Shown: positions 36,504-44,665 of the stretch, piece by piece | How positions within the stretch are numbered: the first letter of the stretch is position 1 | Layout of the letters: every line of letters begins with the position of its first letter | Source: Melioribacter roseus P3M-2 | GTDB lineage: Bacteria > Bacteroidota > Ignavibacteria > Kapaibacteriales > Kapaibacteriaceae | Reading direction: 5' to 3' | Length of the DNA stretch: 44,665 nt | NCBI GenBank assembly: GCA_945883395.1 | Contig: CAMCXP010000004.1 | Location: 1-44,665, forward strand | The notes under the pieces: generated by a model | Told to the model about the DNA's origin: nothing | Seen by the model: only the letters and a program-made list of their open reading frames with translations | Databases searched by the model: none | Position numbers and translations under genes: made by a program

Positions 36504-37880
36504 ATGGCTGATCGCATTACGATTGTTGGTGGTGGTCTCGTTGGAGCATTACTCGGAACAGTCCTCGCCAAGCGCGGTATGGACGTCCACATCTTCGAAC
36601 GTCGCCCAGACATGCGTGCCGCTTCCATGTCTGCCGGACGCTCAATCAACCTCGCGATGTCCGATCGCGGTCTGCGTGCGCTGGAAGTAGCTGGTATTGC
36701 CGATGATATTCGCGCAATTTCAATCCCCATGCACGGGCGCGTGATGCATGATGTGCAAGGCAACCAGACGTATCAACCGTACGGACGTGAGGGTGAGTTC
36801 ATCTACAGTGTGTCGCGTGGCGAATTGAATACAACGTTGCTCACAGTCGCGGAACGCCACGGTGTGAAGGTCACGTTTGAAGCGCGCTGCACCGACATCG
36901 ATTTCCAGACTGGCACAACAACCTTTGCTCTACCAAGTGGTGAGACGGTGGCTGCGGAAGCCGATGTGGTGTTTGGTGCTGATGGCTCCTACAGCGCTGT
37001 TCGTGGTCGCATGCAGATGGCGGATCGTTTTAATTACTCGCAGACCTATCTCGAGCACGGATACAAGGAACTTCATATTCCACCGGATGCGGCCGGAGCG
37101 TTTCAGCTAGAGAAGAATGCGCTGCATATTTGGCCACGCAAGAGCTTCATGATGATTGCTCTTCCGAATCTCGATGGCAGCTTCACACTCACGCTGTTCT
37201 TTGCGCACGAAGGTGATCCGTCATTCCAACAACTTCGCACACGTGACGCTGTAGCGCAGTTCTTCGACGAGCAATTCCCCGATGCTGTTCCAATGATGCC
37301 GACGCTTGTCGATGACTTCTTTTCGAATCCTGAATCGTCACTCGTGATGGTGCGTTGCTTCCCATGGGTAATGAACGATAAGATTGCGCTCATCGGCGAC
37401 TCAGCACATGCGATTGTTCCGTTTTACGGACAAGGCATGAACTGCGGCTTCGAGGATTGCCGGATTCTGATCGAGTGCCTCGACCATCACAACAACGAGT
37501 GGGGTCCGGCTCTTGCATCGTACCAACGACTGCGTAAACCAGCAGGTGATGGCATCCTTGAACTGGCATTAGACAACTTCATTGAGATGCGCGACAAGGT
37601 AGCCGATCCTCGTTTCCTCTGGCGCAAGAAGATCGAAGCATGGATTCACGCTGAGTTTCCAGATCGCTTCATTCCGCTCTACACAATGGTCACATTCTCG
37701 AGCGACATTCCGTACAACGAGGCACGTCGTATTGGTCTCGAGCAGGATGTCCTGATGGAAGAGCTCATGAGCATTCCATCGGTTGTGTCCGATTGGACAT
37801 CCGATGATGCGAAGCAGGCAATGCGAGATGTGATAATGCAGCGACCAACGATTACGATCGCCTCGGGATCACCAGCTTAA
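36504..37880 (+). CDS. kmo: kynurenine 3-monooxygenase-like FAD-dependent monooxygenase
   Basis: ITIVGGGLVGALLGTVLAKRGMDVHIFERRPDMR...GRSINLAMSDRGLRAL...HIWPRKSFMMIALPNLDGSFTLTLF...ALIGDSAHAIVPFYGQGMNCGFEDC, all typical of KMO. Confidence 0.93.
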   Translation: MADRITIVGGGLVGALLGTVLAKRGMDVHIFERRPDMRAASMSAGRSINLAMSDRGLRALEVAGIADDIRAISIPMHGRVMHDVQGNQTYQPYGREGEFIYSVSRGELNTTLLTVAERHGVKVTFEARCTDIDFQTGTTTFALPSGETVAAEADVVFGADGSYSAVRGRMQMADRFNYSQTYLEHGYKELHIPPDAAGAFQLEKNALHIWPRKSFMMIALPNLDGSFTLTLFFAHEGDPSFQQLRTRDAVAQFFDEQFPDAVPMMPTLVDDFFSNPESSLVMVRCFPWVMNDKIALIGDSAHAIVPFYGQGMNCGFEDCRILIECLDHHNNEWGPALASYQRLRKPAGDGILELALDNFIEMRDKVADPRFLWRKKIEAWIHAEFPDRFIPLYTMVTFSSDIPYNEARRIGLEQDVLMEELMSIPSVVSDWTSDDAKQAMRDVIMQRPTITIASGSPA

Positions 37881-40462
37881 CGGGTCACAATCACGGGCTC
37901 GACGAACGTTTGGAGTGGCGTCGCAAAACGAACGACGTAGCTACCTTGCTGCCACTGATTCGTAGGCAGCGTGAGGTGCATCTTGCGTTCTGCATCACCA
38001 TGCTGCATACGTTCACCGTGGTGATAGATGGTGTTACCCTGGAGGTCGATCACCGACAGCTCGTACGATCCTGTTGCATGCATCGTAGCATCAACCTCGA
38101 TCACATCATGCGCTGGATTAGGTCCAACACGGAGCATTGTTGGTGTAAGGAACTTCACAATGCGAGCATCGGTGAAGCATGTCGGCGCTACATCAAGCGT
38201 GCCATCTTGAATAATCGTGATTGGTGTCTGTTCGACAACGATCCACTGCACGCTATCGATATCGAGCACTGTGTTATCAACCCCACTGAGCAATACCGTG
38301 CCACGAATCGCGGTCAGGGTCGACCGTCCTGCTGGAATCGTCAGTGTATCGAATTCAATCGTAAGCGTTCGACGTGATCGGAGAACGTCGATCACATCAT
38401 CAACGACACGACCACGTGTGATTGATGACGGTGCAAACAGCGTTGAGTTCATCGAAACCGTGATACGCAGCTGAACGTTCGGAAGCGCGAGACTGTCTGG
38501 CAGCAACAACGTCGAGATTGATAGCTCCACGTTTGTGGCACCACGCTGCGCTGTTGTATCGGGCATTGAGAACCGCACACGTATCGGATCAACCTTCGCG
38601 CGGAACACAACGGGATAGAGCACGCGACATGGCGACGTAACGTCAACAGTGAGTGTCTCGAAGTATTCGTCCGGTACCTTCGTCACGAATTCGATCGGAA
38701 TAGTTGCGACGCTGTTCGGAGCGATGGCCAGCGGGAATACTGACGGATCGATCACCCGGAAATGCTGTCCGTTAGCAATTGCTGCAACAATAACGGTGTC
38801 GTCATCATCTGAACTGGTAATCACAAGGTTCTTCGTGAAACCTGTTCGATAGTCAACTGTTCCAAAGTCAATACGCGTTGGCACTACGAGCCGCACTGGG
38901 TCGAGCCGCACTACCATGCCCGACACCGTCTGCGAGCATCCCGTGCTATCGATTGCTGTTACACTGTATTCGCCAGGTACTGCGGCAGTTATTGAACGCT
39001 CCGTAGCACCGTTACTCCAGCGGTAGAACATGAACCCTGCACTCGCTGTGAGTTCGCGTGAGCCCCCTGGACAGATATCACCACCACCTGATGCTGTGAG
39101 CACGAGCGGTGTATAAGTCTTCCATGTGAAGCCATTGACGATGCGTCCTGCATCACCCGTTGTAGCACCCCATGATGTGTTGCGGACTTCATCTGCGGTT
39201 TCTGGTGAGAGGTGTATACCAGGAACGCCACCGTCAAGACGAGCAGTGAGACCGTTTACTGGTTGGGCGAGAATGATCGCACCACCGCCACCACCACCAC
39301 CGGGTCCGTTCGGTTGATACCGTGCACCCACATGTCCACCATTGCCACCACGTACGTCAACCGTTGCCGTACCGCGTGTTGTACGGATGTCGAGCAGAAC
39401 TGTTCCACCCGCACCGCCGCCGCCAGCACCATCACCCGGCTGCAAGAACTGCTTACCGTCCCATGCTGCTGTGTCGCGAACTGAATGTCCGCGCGCGATG
39501 ATTGCACCGCCCATCATGTTCAGTCCGTTTGCGACGATCACAACAATTCCACCCCCAGCAGCACCTGCCGTGCCTTGGTTATTATTCTGATGTCCACCAC
39601 CGCCGCCACCGCCGAGGAATACGCGCTGCTTCAACAGAAGTGTGTCGACGGTTACGCCGGGATATCCACCGATACCACGGAAACCGACGCACCACGTGTT
39701 GGCATCACCACCACGTCCTCCGCTCCCGGCATTACTTCCACCAGCACCGCCGGCATTTGCACCATTTCCACCGCCGCCACCATTTCCGAATGGACCCTTG
39801 CTTGCGAGTGCTTGCGAGGATGGTGTTGTTGCTATTCCGTCTCCCTTTTCACCACCTTCACCAAACAGATAGTAGGATCCCCAAAGGTCCGGTTTGCATA
39901 CATCCCGAGGGAACGACGCATAGCCGCCACGAAATCCTTTTCCGGAGACATCGATATCAGCATCAAGCGTAAGTGTTCCGTCTGCTCGCAGCACGACAAT
40001 GCCACCGACCATACCATTCCAGGCTGGTGCCGTGACATCTCCGTCAGTGACAACATCGTCGTAGCGTGGTACGCTTACAAGTTGGATTGATCCGCTCGCA
40101 TCGTATGGGTGCACCCATGGTCGGGTAAAGAAGATGCGATCCTGATCGACACGCTTGATCGTTAGGAACTCAACACATCCGGCCCCGTTCATCGATTGAA
40201 TGCGGCCGTACGTGGAATCATTCTGTTCTTGGATCTTTGCGCCCTTCATCTGAATCATCAGCACTTCATCGCCAGCACGAAACTGTGTAACAGCTCGAAC
40301 ACGAACCACCGTATCACATGCCACCACAGCGGATACCGATTCATATCGATTAATCTGCCCTGAAATCGGCGTTGCTGCCGAAGGGATTCCCTGCTGCGCT
40401 ATGGCAGAATGTGCTGCAACAAGCAGGAAGATGAGGGCGAATTCCGTGCGAAGTAGTATCAT
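37877..40462 (-). CDS. glycine-rich secreted T9SS-type protein
   Basis: signal peptide MILLRTEFALIFLLVAAHSAIAQQ (start 40462, not 40531); Gly-rich blocks FGNGGGGGNGANAGGAGGSNAGSGGRGG, LGGGGGGGHQNNN, GGGGAGG, PGGGGGGGA; C-terminal RVGPNPAHDVIEVDATMHATGSYELSVIDLQGN...GSYVVRFATP. Confidence 0.83.
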   Translation of the reverse strand: MILLRTEFALIFLLVAAHSAIAQQGIPSAATPISGQINRYESVSAVVACDTVVRVRAVTQFRAGDEVLMIQMKGAKIQEQNDSTYGRIQSMNGAGCVEFLTIKRVDQDRIFFTRPWVHPYDASGSIQLVSVPRYDDVVTDGDVTAPAWNGMVGGIVVLRADGTLTLDADIDVSGKGFRGGYASFPRDVCKPDLWGSYYLFGEGGEKGDGIATTPSSQALASKGPFGNGGGGGNGANAGGAGGSNAGSGGRGGDANTWCVGFRGIGGYPGVTVDTLLLKQRVFLGGGGGGGHQNNNQGTAGAAGGGIVVIVANGLNMMGGAIIARGHSVRDTAAWDGKQFLQPGDGAGGGGAGGTVLLDIRTTRGTATVDVRGGNGGHVGARYQPNGPGGGGGGGAIILAQPVNGLTARLDGGVPGIHLSPETADEVRNTSWGATTGDAGRIVNGFTWKTYTPLVLTASGGGDICPGGSRELTASAGFMFYRWSNGATERSITAAVPGEYSVTAIDSTGCSQTVSGMVVRLDPVRLVVPTRIDFGTVDYRTGFTKNLVITSSDDDDTVIVAAIANGQHFRVIDPSVFPLAIAPNSVATIPIEFVTKVPDEYFETLTVDVTSPCRVLYPVVFRAKVDPIRVRFSMPDTTAQRGATNVELSISTLLLPDSLALPNVQLRITVSMNSTLFAPSSITRGRVVDDVIDVLRSRRTLTIEFDTLTIPAGRSTLTAIRGTVLLSGVDNTVLDIDSVQWIVVEQTPITIIQDGTLDVAPTCFTDARIVKFLTPTMLRVGPNPAHDVIEVDATMHATGSYELSVIDLQGNTIYHHGERMQHGDAERKMHLTLPTNQWQQGSYVVRFATPLQTFVEPVIVTR

Positions 40463-40524
40463 GACAGTCGGGTACGACCAACTTCCGTGCCAATCTTCAT
40501 GAGTTTTCCCCATTTTTACCACAG

Positions 40525-41463
40525 ATGACACCTAGGTTTCCCACAGCCCTGCGCAAAAAAGCCACTATTGGCATCGTTTCACCTGCCTCTCCGCAGCGTG
40601 ATATGTCGAGACTTGACAAGGGGATACGGTATTTGGAGGGCCTCGGATATACCGTTGTTCTCGGACAGCACGCCCGCGATCGCCATGCAGGGTACCTAGC
40701 CGGCACAGACGATCAGCGACTGTCAGATCTTCACACAATGTTCGCCGACAAGCGTATCGACGCGATTTTTTGCGCTCGAGGGGGCTATGGGTCATCCCGA
40801 CTTCTCAACCGCCTCGACTACGGGTTGATTCGTAAGAACCCGAAGATTCTCGTGGGGTACAGCGACATCACATCGCTGCAATTGGCACTATGGCAGAAGG
40901 CACGTCTTGTGACCTTTTCCGGTGCGATGCCAAGCGTCGACATGGTTGAGAACATCGATCCGCGTTCTGAAGAACAGTTCTGGCGCGTTCTCACATCGCG
41001 GCGTCCGCTTGGTCGATTACGGCAACCGTGGCCAACAAGGACGCTCCAGCCGGGTGATGCTGAAGGGCGACTGCTTGGCGGAAATCTTAGCGTGCTCGTT
41101 TCCCTGTTCGGTACCGACTATATGCCTTCGTTACGCGGAAGCATCCTTGCACTTGAGGACATCGGCGAGGAAACATATCGTATCGATCGCATGCTCGTGC
41201 AGCTCTTGCTCGCTACGCCTCGGCGGCGGCCAGCAGGGATCGCCTATGGATTCTGGTCGCAGTCGGCCCGACCATTGGGATCGACGCCACATCGCGAGAT
41301 AGCTGAGGTGTTAGAAGAGCGTCGCGATTTGTCGCGTGGACCGATCATTGCAGACTTGATGTATGGACATGAGCGGACAAAGTTTACACTTCCATTTGGC
41401 GTCCGCACGCGTCTCTCCACACGTACTGGCGAACTAGCACTCCTCGAATCAGCTGTCCACTGA
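40525..41463 (+). CDS. ldcA: LD-carboxypeptidase (S66 family, LdcA-like)
   Basis: TIGIVSPASPQRD...RIDAIFCARGGYGSSRLLNRLDYGLIRKNPKILVGYSDITSLQLAL...GGNLSVLVSLFGTDY. Confidence 0.93.
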   Translation: MTPRFPTALRKKATIGIVSPASPQRDMSRLDKGIRYLEGLGYTVVLGQHARDRHAGYLAGTDDQRLSDLHTMFADKRIDAIFCARGGYGSSRLLNRLDYGLIRKNPKILVGYSDITSLQLALWQKARLVTFSGAMPSVDMVENIDPRSEEQFWRVLTSRRPLGRLRQPWPTRTLQPGDAEGRLLGGNLSVLVSLFGTDYMPSLRGSILALEDIGEETYRIDRMLVQLLLATPRRRPAGIAYGFWSQSARPLGSTPHREIAEVLEERRDLSRGPIIADLMYGHERTKFTLPFGVRTRLSTRTGELALLESAVH

Positions 41464-42345
41464 CGCCGCAACGGCTTCAAGTATGTCGTCGACGCGCGGC
41501 AGGGGGCGATCTGCAAACCGCTCAACACATGTGTGATACACCACGTTGTGGAAGAGCGAACCGTACACCATCGCACGGCATTCCGCCTGTGGATCGAGCG
41601 CATGAAACAGCTTGCCAAGCTCTTCAGCACCTCGTGTGCGAAGTCCGATCGCAACCTCATCTCCTTCGTCGGCATAGGTAAGAACGGCAGATCCAATCCG
41701 CGCAACGCCTTCAATGGAGCTCCGGCGCAACCCATCGCGAACACTATCGGGATCATCTGCGTCTGCACGTACGTATGATGCAACGGGACGAATCAACAGC
41801 GTGGATGGACCACGTCCATCAAGCATGTGCGCCACAGCCTTACATGCTTCATGTCCAAGCCAGAAACCTCCACCTGCATCATCAATGCGCGGACCCCATC
41901 CTCCGCAACGAAGCAGGCGAGCATCCGCCATACGGCGCAGACCGATCGAGCCAGTTCCAGCAATCACAACAACGCCCTCACAGCGTCCATGAGCGGCAAC
42001 CATCACCAGCTCTGCATCACTCATAACCACAAGTTGTGGCACATCCATGCCTACATACGTCTGCCACGAATCACGCAATGCGATCTGATAACGGTGCATC
42101 TCGGCCGGTGACCATACGCCAGCCATTCCCACAACCACGCCGTCAAGCCGGGATGTGGCATCGGCGTCGGGTGCAATTGACGTTGATGCGAGGAACGTCC
42201 CGAGCATTCGGCACAGCTCATCTGTGTGCAGATCGGAACCCGAGGGCTTAACGCTGGGAAGGATGGTACGTGAAGCAACGTGACCATCGATGGCAACAGC
42301 AACGTCTGTTGTTGATCCACCACCATCAACGATCACCGTGCGCAT
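41449..42345 (-). CDS. BadF/BadG/BcrA/BcrD-type ATPase, N-acetylglucosamine-kinase-like
   Basis: MRTVIVDGGGSTTDVAVA (start 42345), VVIAGTGSIGLRR, GGWGPRIDDAGGGFWLGHEACKAV. Confidence 0.88.
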   Translation of the reverse strand: MRTVIVDGGGSTTDVAVAIDGHVASRTILPSVKPSGSDLHTDELCRMLGTFLASTSIAPDADATSRLDGVVVGMAGVWSPAEMHRYQIALRDSWQTYVGMDVPQLVVMSDAELVMVAAHGRCEGVVVIAGTGSIGLRRMADARLLRCGGWGPRIDDAGGGFWLGHEACKAVAHMLDGRGPSTLLIRPVASYVRADADDPDSVRDGLRRSSIEGVARIGSAVLTYADEGDEVAIGLRTRGAEELGKLFHALDPQAECRAMVYGSLFHNVVYHTCVERFADRPLPRVDDILEAVAASVDS

Positions 42346-42355
42346 GGGCGACGTG

Positions 42356-43150
42356 TTAGTTAGCCTTCGGTGGCTGCCATGAGCCACGACGCCACTTCTG
42401 CAACTCGATCGTGACCGAACCAACATAGACCTTCATCTTGGCTTTCACGGGAATGCGTGCGTCGTCATCGCTAAACCAGCCCTCGAAGCGACCTGACAAT
42501 CCGTAGATACCCGTCCAGTTGGCATCACCATTGAGGTATGTAGTCTTGATCGGGTACGACACCGCATCGATCGAAACGGCTTCCTGCTTGCCGTTGAAAT
42601 TGACAACAGTGCTTACAGTATCCTCCATGATCACGGTTGGCATACGCAGACTCTTCTTCGATAGCAGCAGCGAACGTGCAGCAAAGAGCAACGAGCTTCC
42701 GTCGTTGTAACGCTTTCTAATATCGAAATCCCTTGACTTCACCTTCTTGTTGTCACGATACTTTTCCATCGTGAGATTCTTGTTTGGGTAGTCAAACAGA
42801 TACTTGTCGAGCTCCCACTTCTTGTCATCACGTTCGGTGTTAGCAACGAACTGCATCGAGTACGTGGCCGTCGCATCCATCCATGACTCATACACGGAGT
42901 GCAGCGATACAAACGGAATGTTCGGATGCGAATCGATGAAGACCTTCACCTTGTATGCTCGTTGTCCGTTAAACGTTGTTGCTTGCTCGGTCAACGTGCG
43001 GATGGTACCAAGCGTGACGTTGAGATACGACACACGATATGTGAGCTCTTCGCCTGGCGCAAAGAAGCTTGGATCCTGCGCACAGGCGGAGGATGCAGAT
43101 AACAGCGCTGCGCAAAGAATCAGGATTGTGCGGGTGCAGAAATTCATCAT
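42356..43150 (-). CDS. DUF3108 domain-containing secreted protein
   Basis: signal peptide; FFAPGEELTYRVSYLNVTLGTI...RAYKVKVFIDSHPNIPFVSLHSVYESWMDA...FSDDDARIPVKAKMKVYVGSVTIEL. Confidence 0.85.
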   Translation of the reverse strand: MMNFCTRTILILCAALLSASSACAQDPSFFAPGEELTYRVSYLNVTLGTIRTLTEQATTFNGQRAYKVKVFIDSHPNIPFVSLHSVYESWMDATATYSMQFVANTERDDKKWELDKYLFDYPNKNLTMEKYRDNKKVKSRDFDIRKRYNDGSSLLFAARSLLLSKKSLRMPTVIMEDTVSTVVNFNGKQEAVSIDAVSYPIKTTYLNGDANWTGIYGLSGRFEGWFSDDDARIPVKAKMKVYVGSVTIELQKWRRGSWQPPKAN

Positions 43151-43186
43151 ACGTGGTTTGATTATCCGGATTGTGTTCGACTGATG

Positions 43187-44659
43187 TTACTTGATCTTGG
43201 CGATCTTTTTTGCTTCGGGAAAAAGCTCGATTGCCTTCTTCGCCTGCTTATCGCTGGTGAGCATCACTGCTGTATATCCATTGTTGTTGAATACGGCACG
43301 ACCGATGAGTGCTTTCACAGCAAGGCGCAGGTAGTCTTCGTCCTGATTGTACTCATCGGCCTTCCACTCAACGTCCTTCGTGGCGGCGATGGTTTTCATG
43401 ATCGACATGTCTTCGTCGGTTACGCGAAACTCGCGAAGGTACCTCTTCATGTCGGTACCATACATGGCACGGATGTCTTTGCCGCGGTTTTTCATGATTT
43501 GGTCGGCAGTTTCCCAGAAGGCATTCTTCGCGCGAAGCTTGCGGGCAAGGAATCCGATCGTGTCCTGCTTGACGATGTAATCTGGTGTTACGCCACCACC
43601 GCCATATACTGTACGTCCACCAACAGTCTTATACTTCGGACGTGTCTTAGTGCTGTCGTCCGTTGTGTGATTGATGTTGTCGCCCTCGTCACCTTCGTCG
43701 CGTCCATCACCAGAGTAATACTTCGCCTTGTCGTCGTACGGACGCTGAATAAGGCGACCTGATGGAGTGTAGTAGCGCGAGATTGTAAGTCGGAACGCCG
43801 AGCCATCACCAAGTGGGTACTGACGCTGTACAAGCCCCTTACCGAATGATGTTTCTCCAACAACAAGACCACGATCAAGATCCTGCACAGCGCCCGAGAC
43901 AATCTCGCTTGCCGATGCAGAACCACCGTTAATCATGACTACAAGCGGAATGTTCTCGAGTGCACCGCCTGGTGTTGACCAGAAATCTTCGTCAAACTCT
44001 GGACGACGGCCCTTGGTATACACGAGCTTCTGTCCGGCAGGCACGATTTCATCAGCGATCCGGAATGCCTGATCCAAGAATCCACCCGGATTGTAGCGCA
44101 GATCCAACAGCAGTCGCTTCATGCCTTCGCCGCGTAGGCGCTCTGCTGCATTCATCATCTCGTCGTACGTCGTTGAGCTGAAGCGATTGATCGTGATGTA
44201 GCCAATGTCGGTGCCATCGATCATGAATGATGCATCGACGGAATTGATCGGAATTTTATCACGTGTTACGTCAAAGACGAGGAGTTCTTTCTCGCCTGCA
44301 CGTTTGATGTGAAGCTTGACCACGGTGCCTTTCGGACCGCGGAGTTTCTTCGGAACCATTTCACGCGTGAGCTTGATGGCCGTGCTATCGTTGATGCGCA
44401 CGATCTTATCGCCAGCCTGGATACCGAGCGCTTCACTTGGTCCGCCAATGATCGGCGCAACTACCGTTACGGTGTCGTTGATGATGTCGAACTCAACACC
44501 AATACCATCGAACGATCCGCGGAAGTCTTCTTCGACCTTCTGCATTTCCTTCGCCGTGATGTACACCGAATGAGGATCGAGCTCGTTGAGCATGCCCTTA
44601 ATTGCAGCTTCGGTGAGTTTCTGTGTGTCGACATCCTCCACGTAGTTCTTCACGGCCAT
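43187..44659 (-). CDS. S41 family C-terminal processing peptidase, probably N-terminally truncated by the window edge
   Basis: MLNELDPHSVYI, PDZ GSFDGIGVEFDI, RLLLDLRYNPGGFLDQA, VMINGGSASASEIVSGAVQDLDRGLVVGETSFGKGLVQ. Confidence 0.93.
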   Translation of the reverse strand: MAVKNYVEDVDTQKLTEAAIKGMLNELDPHSVYITAKEMQKVEEDFRGSFDGIGVEFDIINDTVTVVAPIIGGPSEALGIQAGDKIVRINDSTAIKLTREMVPKKLRGPKGTVVKLHIKRAGEKELLVFDVTRDKIPINSVDASFMIDGTDIGYITINRFSSTTYDEMMNAAERLRGEGMKRLLLDLRYNPGGFLDQAFRIADEIVPAGQKLVYTKGRRPEFDEDFWSTPGGALENIPLVVMINGGSASASEIVSGAVQDLDRGLVVGETSFGKGLVQRQYPLGDGSAFRLTISRYYTPSGRLIQRPYDDKAKYYSGDGRDEGDEGDNINHTTDDSTKTRPKYKTVGGRTVYGGGGVTPDYIVKQDTIGFLARKLRAKNAFWETADQIMKNRGKDIRAMYGTDMKRYLREFRVTDEDMSIMKTIAATKDVEWKADEYNQDEDYLRLAVKALIGRAVFNNNGYTAVMLTSDKQAKKAIELFPEAKKIAKIK

Positions 44660-44665
44660 TGAGAG

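Noticed and set aside
39642-39872. Pro-rich plus-strand ORF (PPRPPLPALLPPAPPAFAPFPPPPPFPNGP)
   Set aside because: Reverse complement of the glycine-encoding tracts of the 37877-40462 gene

Overview
This ~44.7 kb window looks like chromosomal housekeeping sequence from a Bacteroidota/Ignavibacteria/Kapabacteria-type bacterium. That lineage is inferred from three proteins with T9SS-type C-terminal domains, a TonB receptor with a carboxypeptidase-regulatory-like N-terminus, and TAnnTTTG promoter-like boxes. Contents in order: the translation/transcription operon rimP-nusA-infB-rbfA-truB-ribF-rpsO (minus strand); a glutaryl-CoA-dehydrogenase-like acyl-CoA dehydrogenase; a DinB-like protein; a Kup K+ transporter; an outer-membrane barrel-like protein; an HtrA/Deg protease; Ppx/GppA with an HD domain; an unlisted 40-aa small-ORF candidate; a duplicated T9SS surface protein paired with a TonB-dependent receptor; a divergent secreted protein of unknown function; a giant YCF48/choice-of-anchor-D-type T9SS protein; secD-secF-STAS-purA; trmB-aat-PBP1A-FAH-kmo; a glycine-rich T9SS protein; LD-carboxypeptidase; a BadF/BadG-type kinase; a DUF3108 protein; and an S41 C-terminal processing protease cut by the window edge. 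I saw no CRISPR array, tRNA/rRNA, IS element, prophage or recognisable defence island. I do not see a convincing undescribed multi-gene system. The best leads are the TonB/duplicated-surface-protein/unknown-secreted-protein cluster (15.4-23.3 kb), the 40-aa membrane small ORF, and a possible attenuator in the rimP-nusA leader. All homology calls are from reading motifs by eye; no database search was run.
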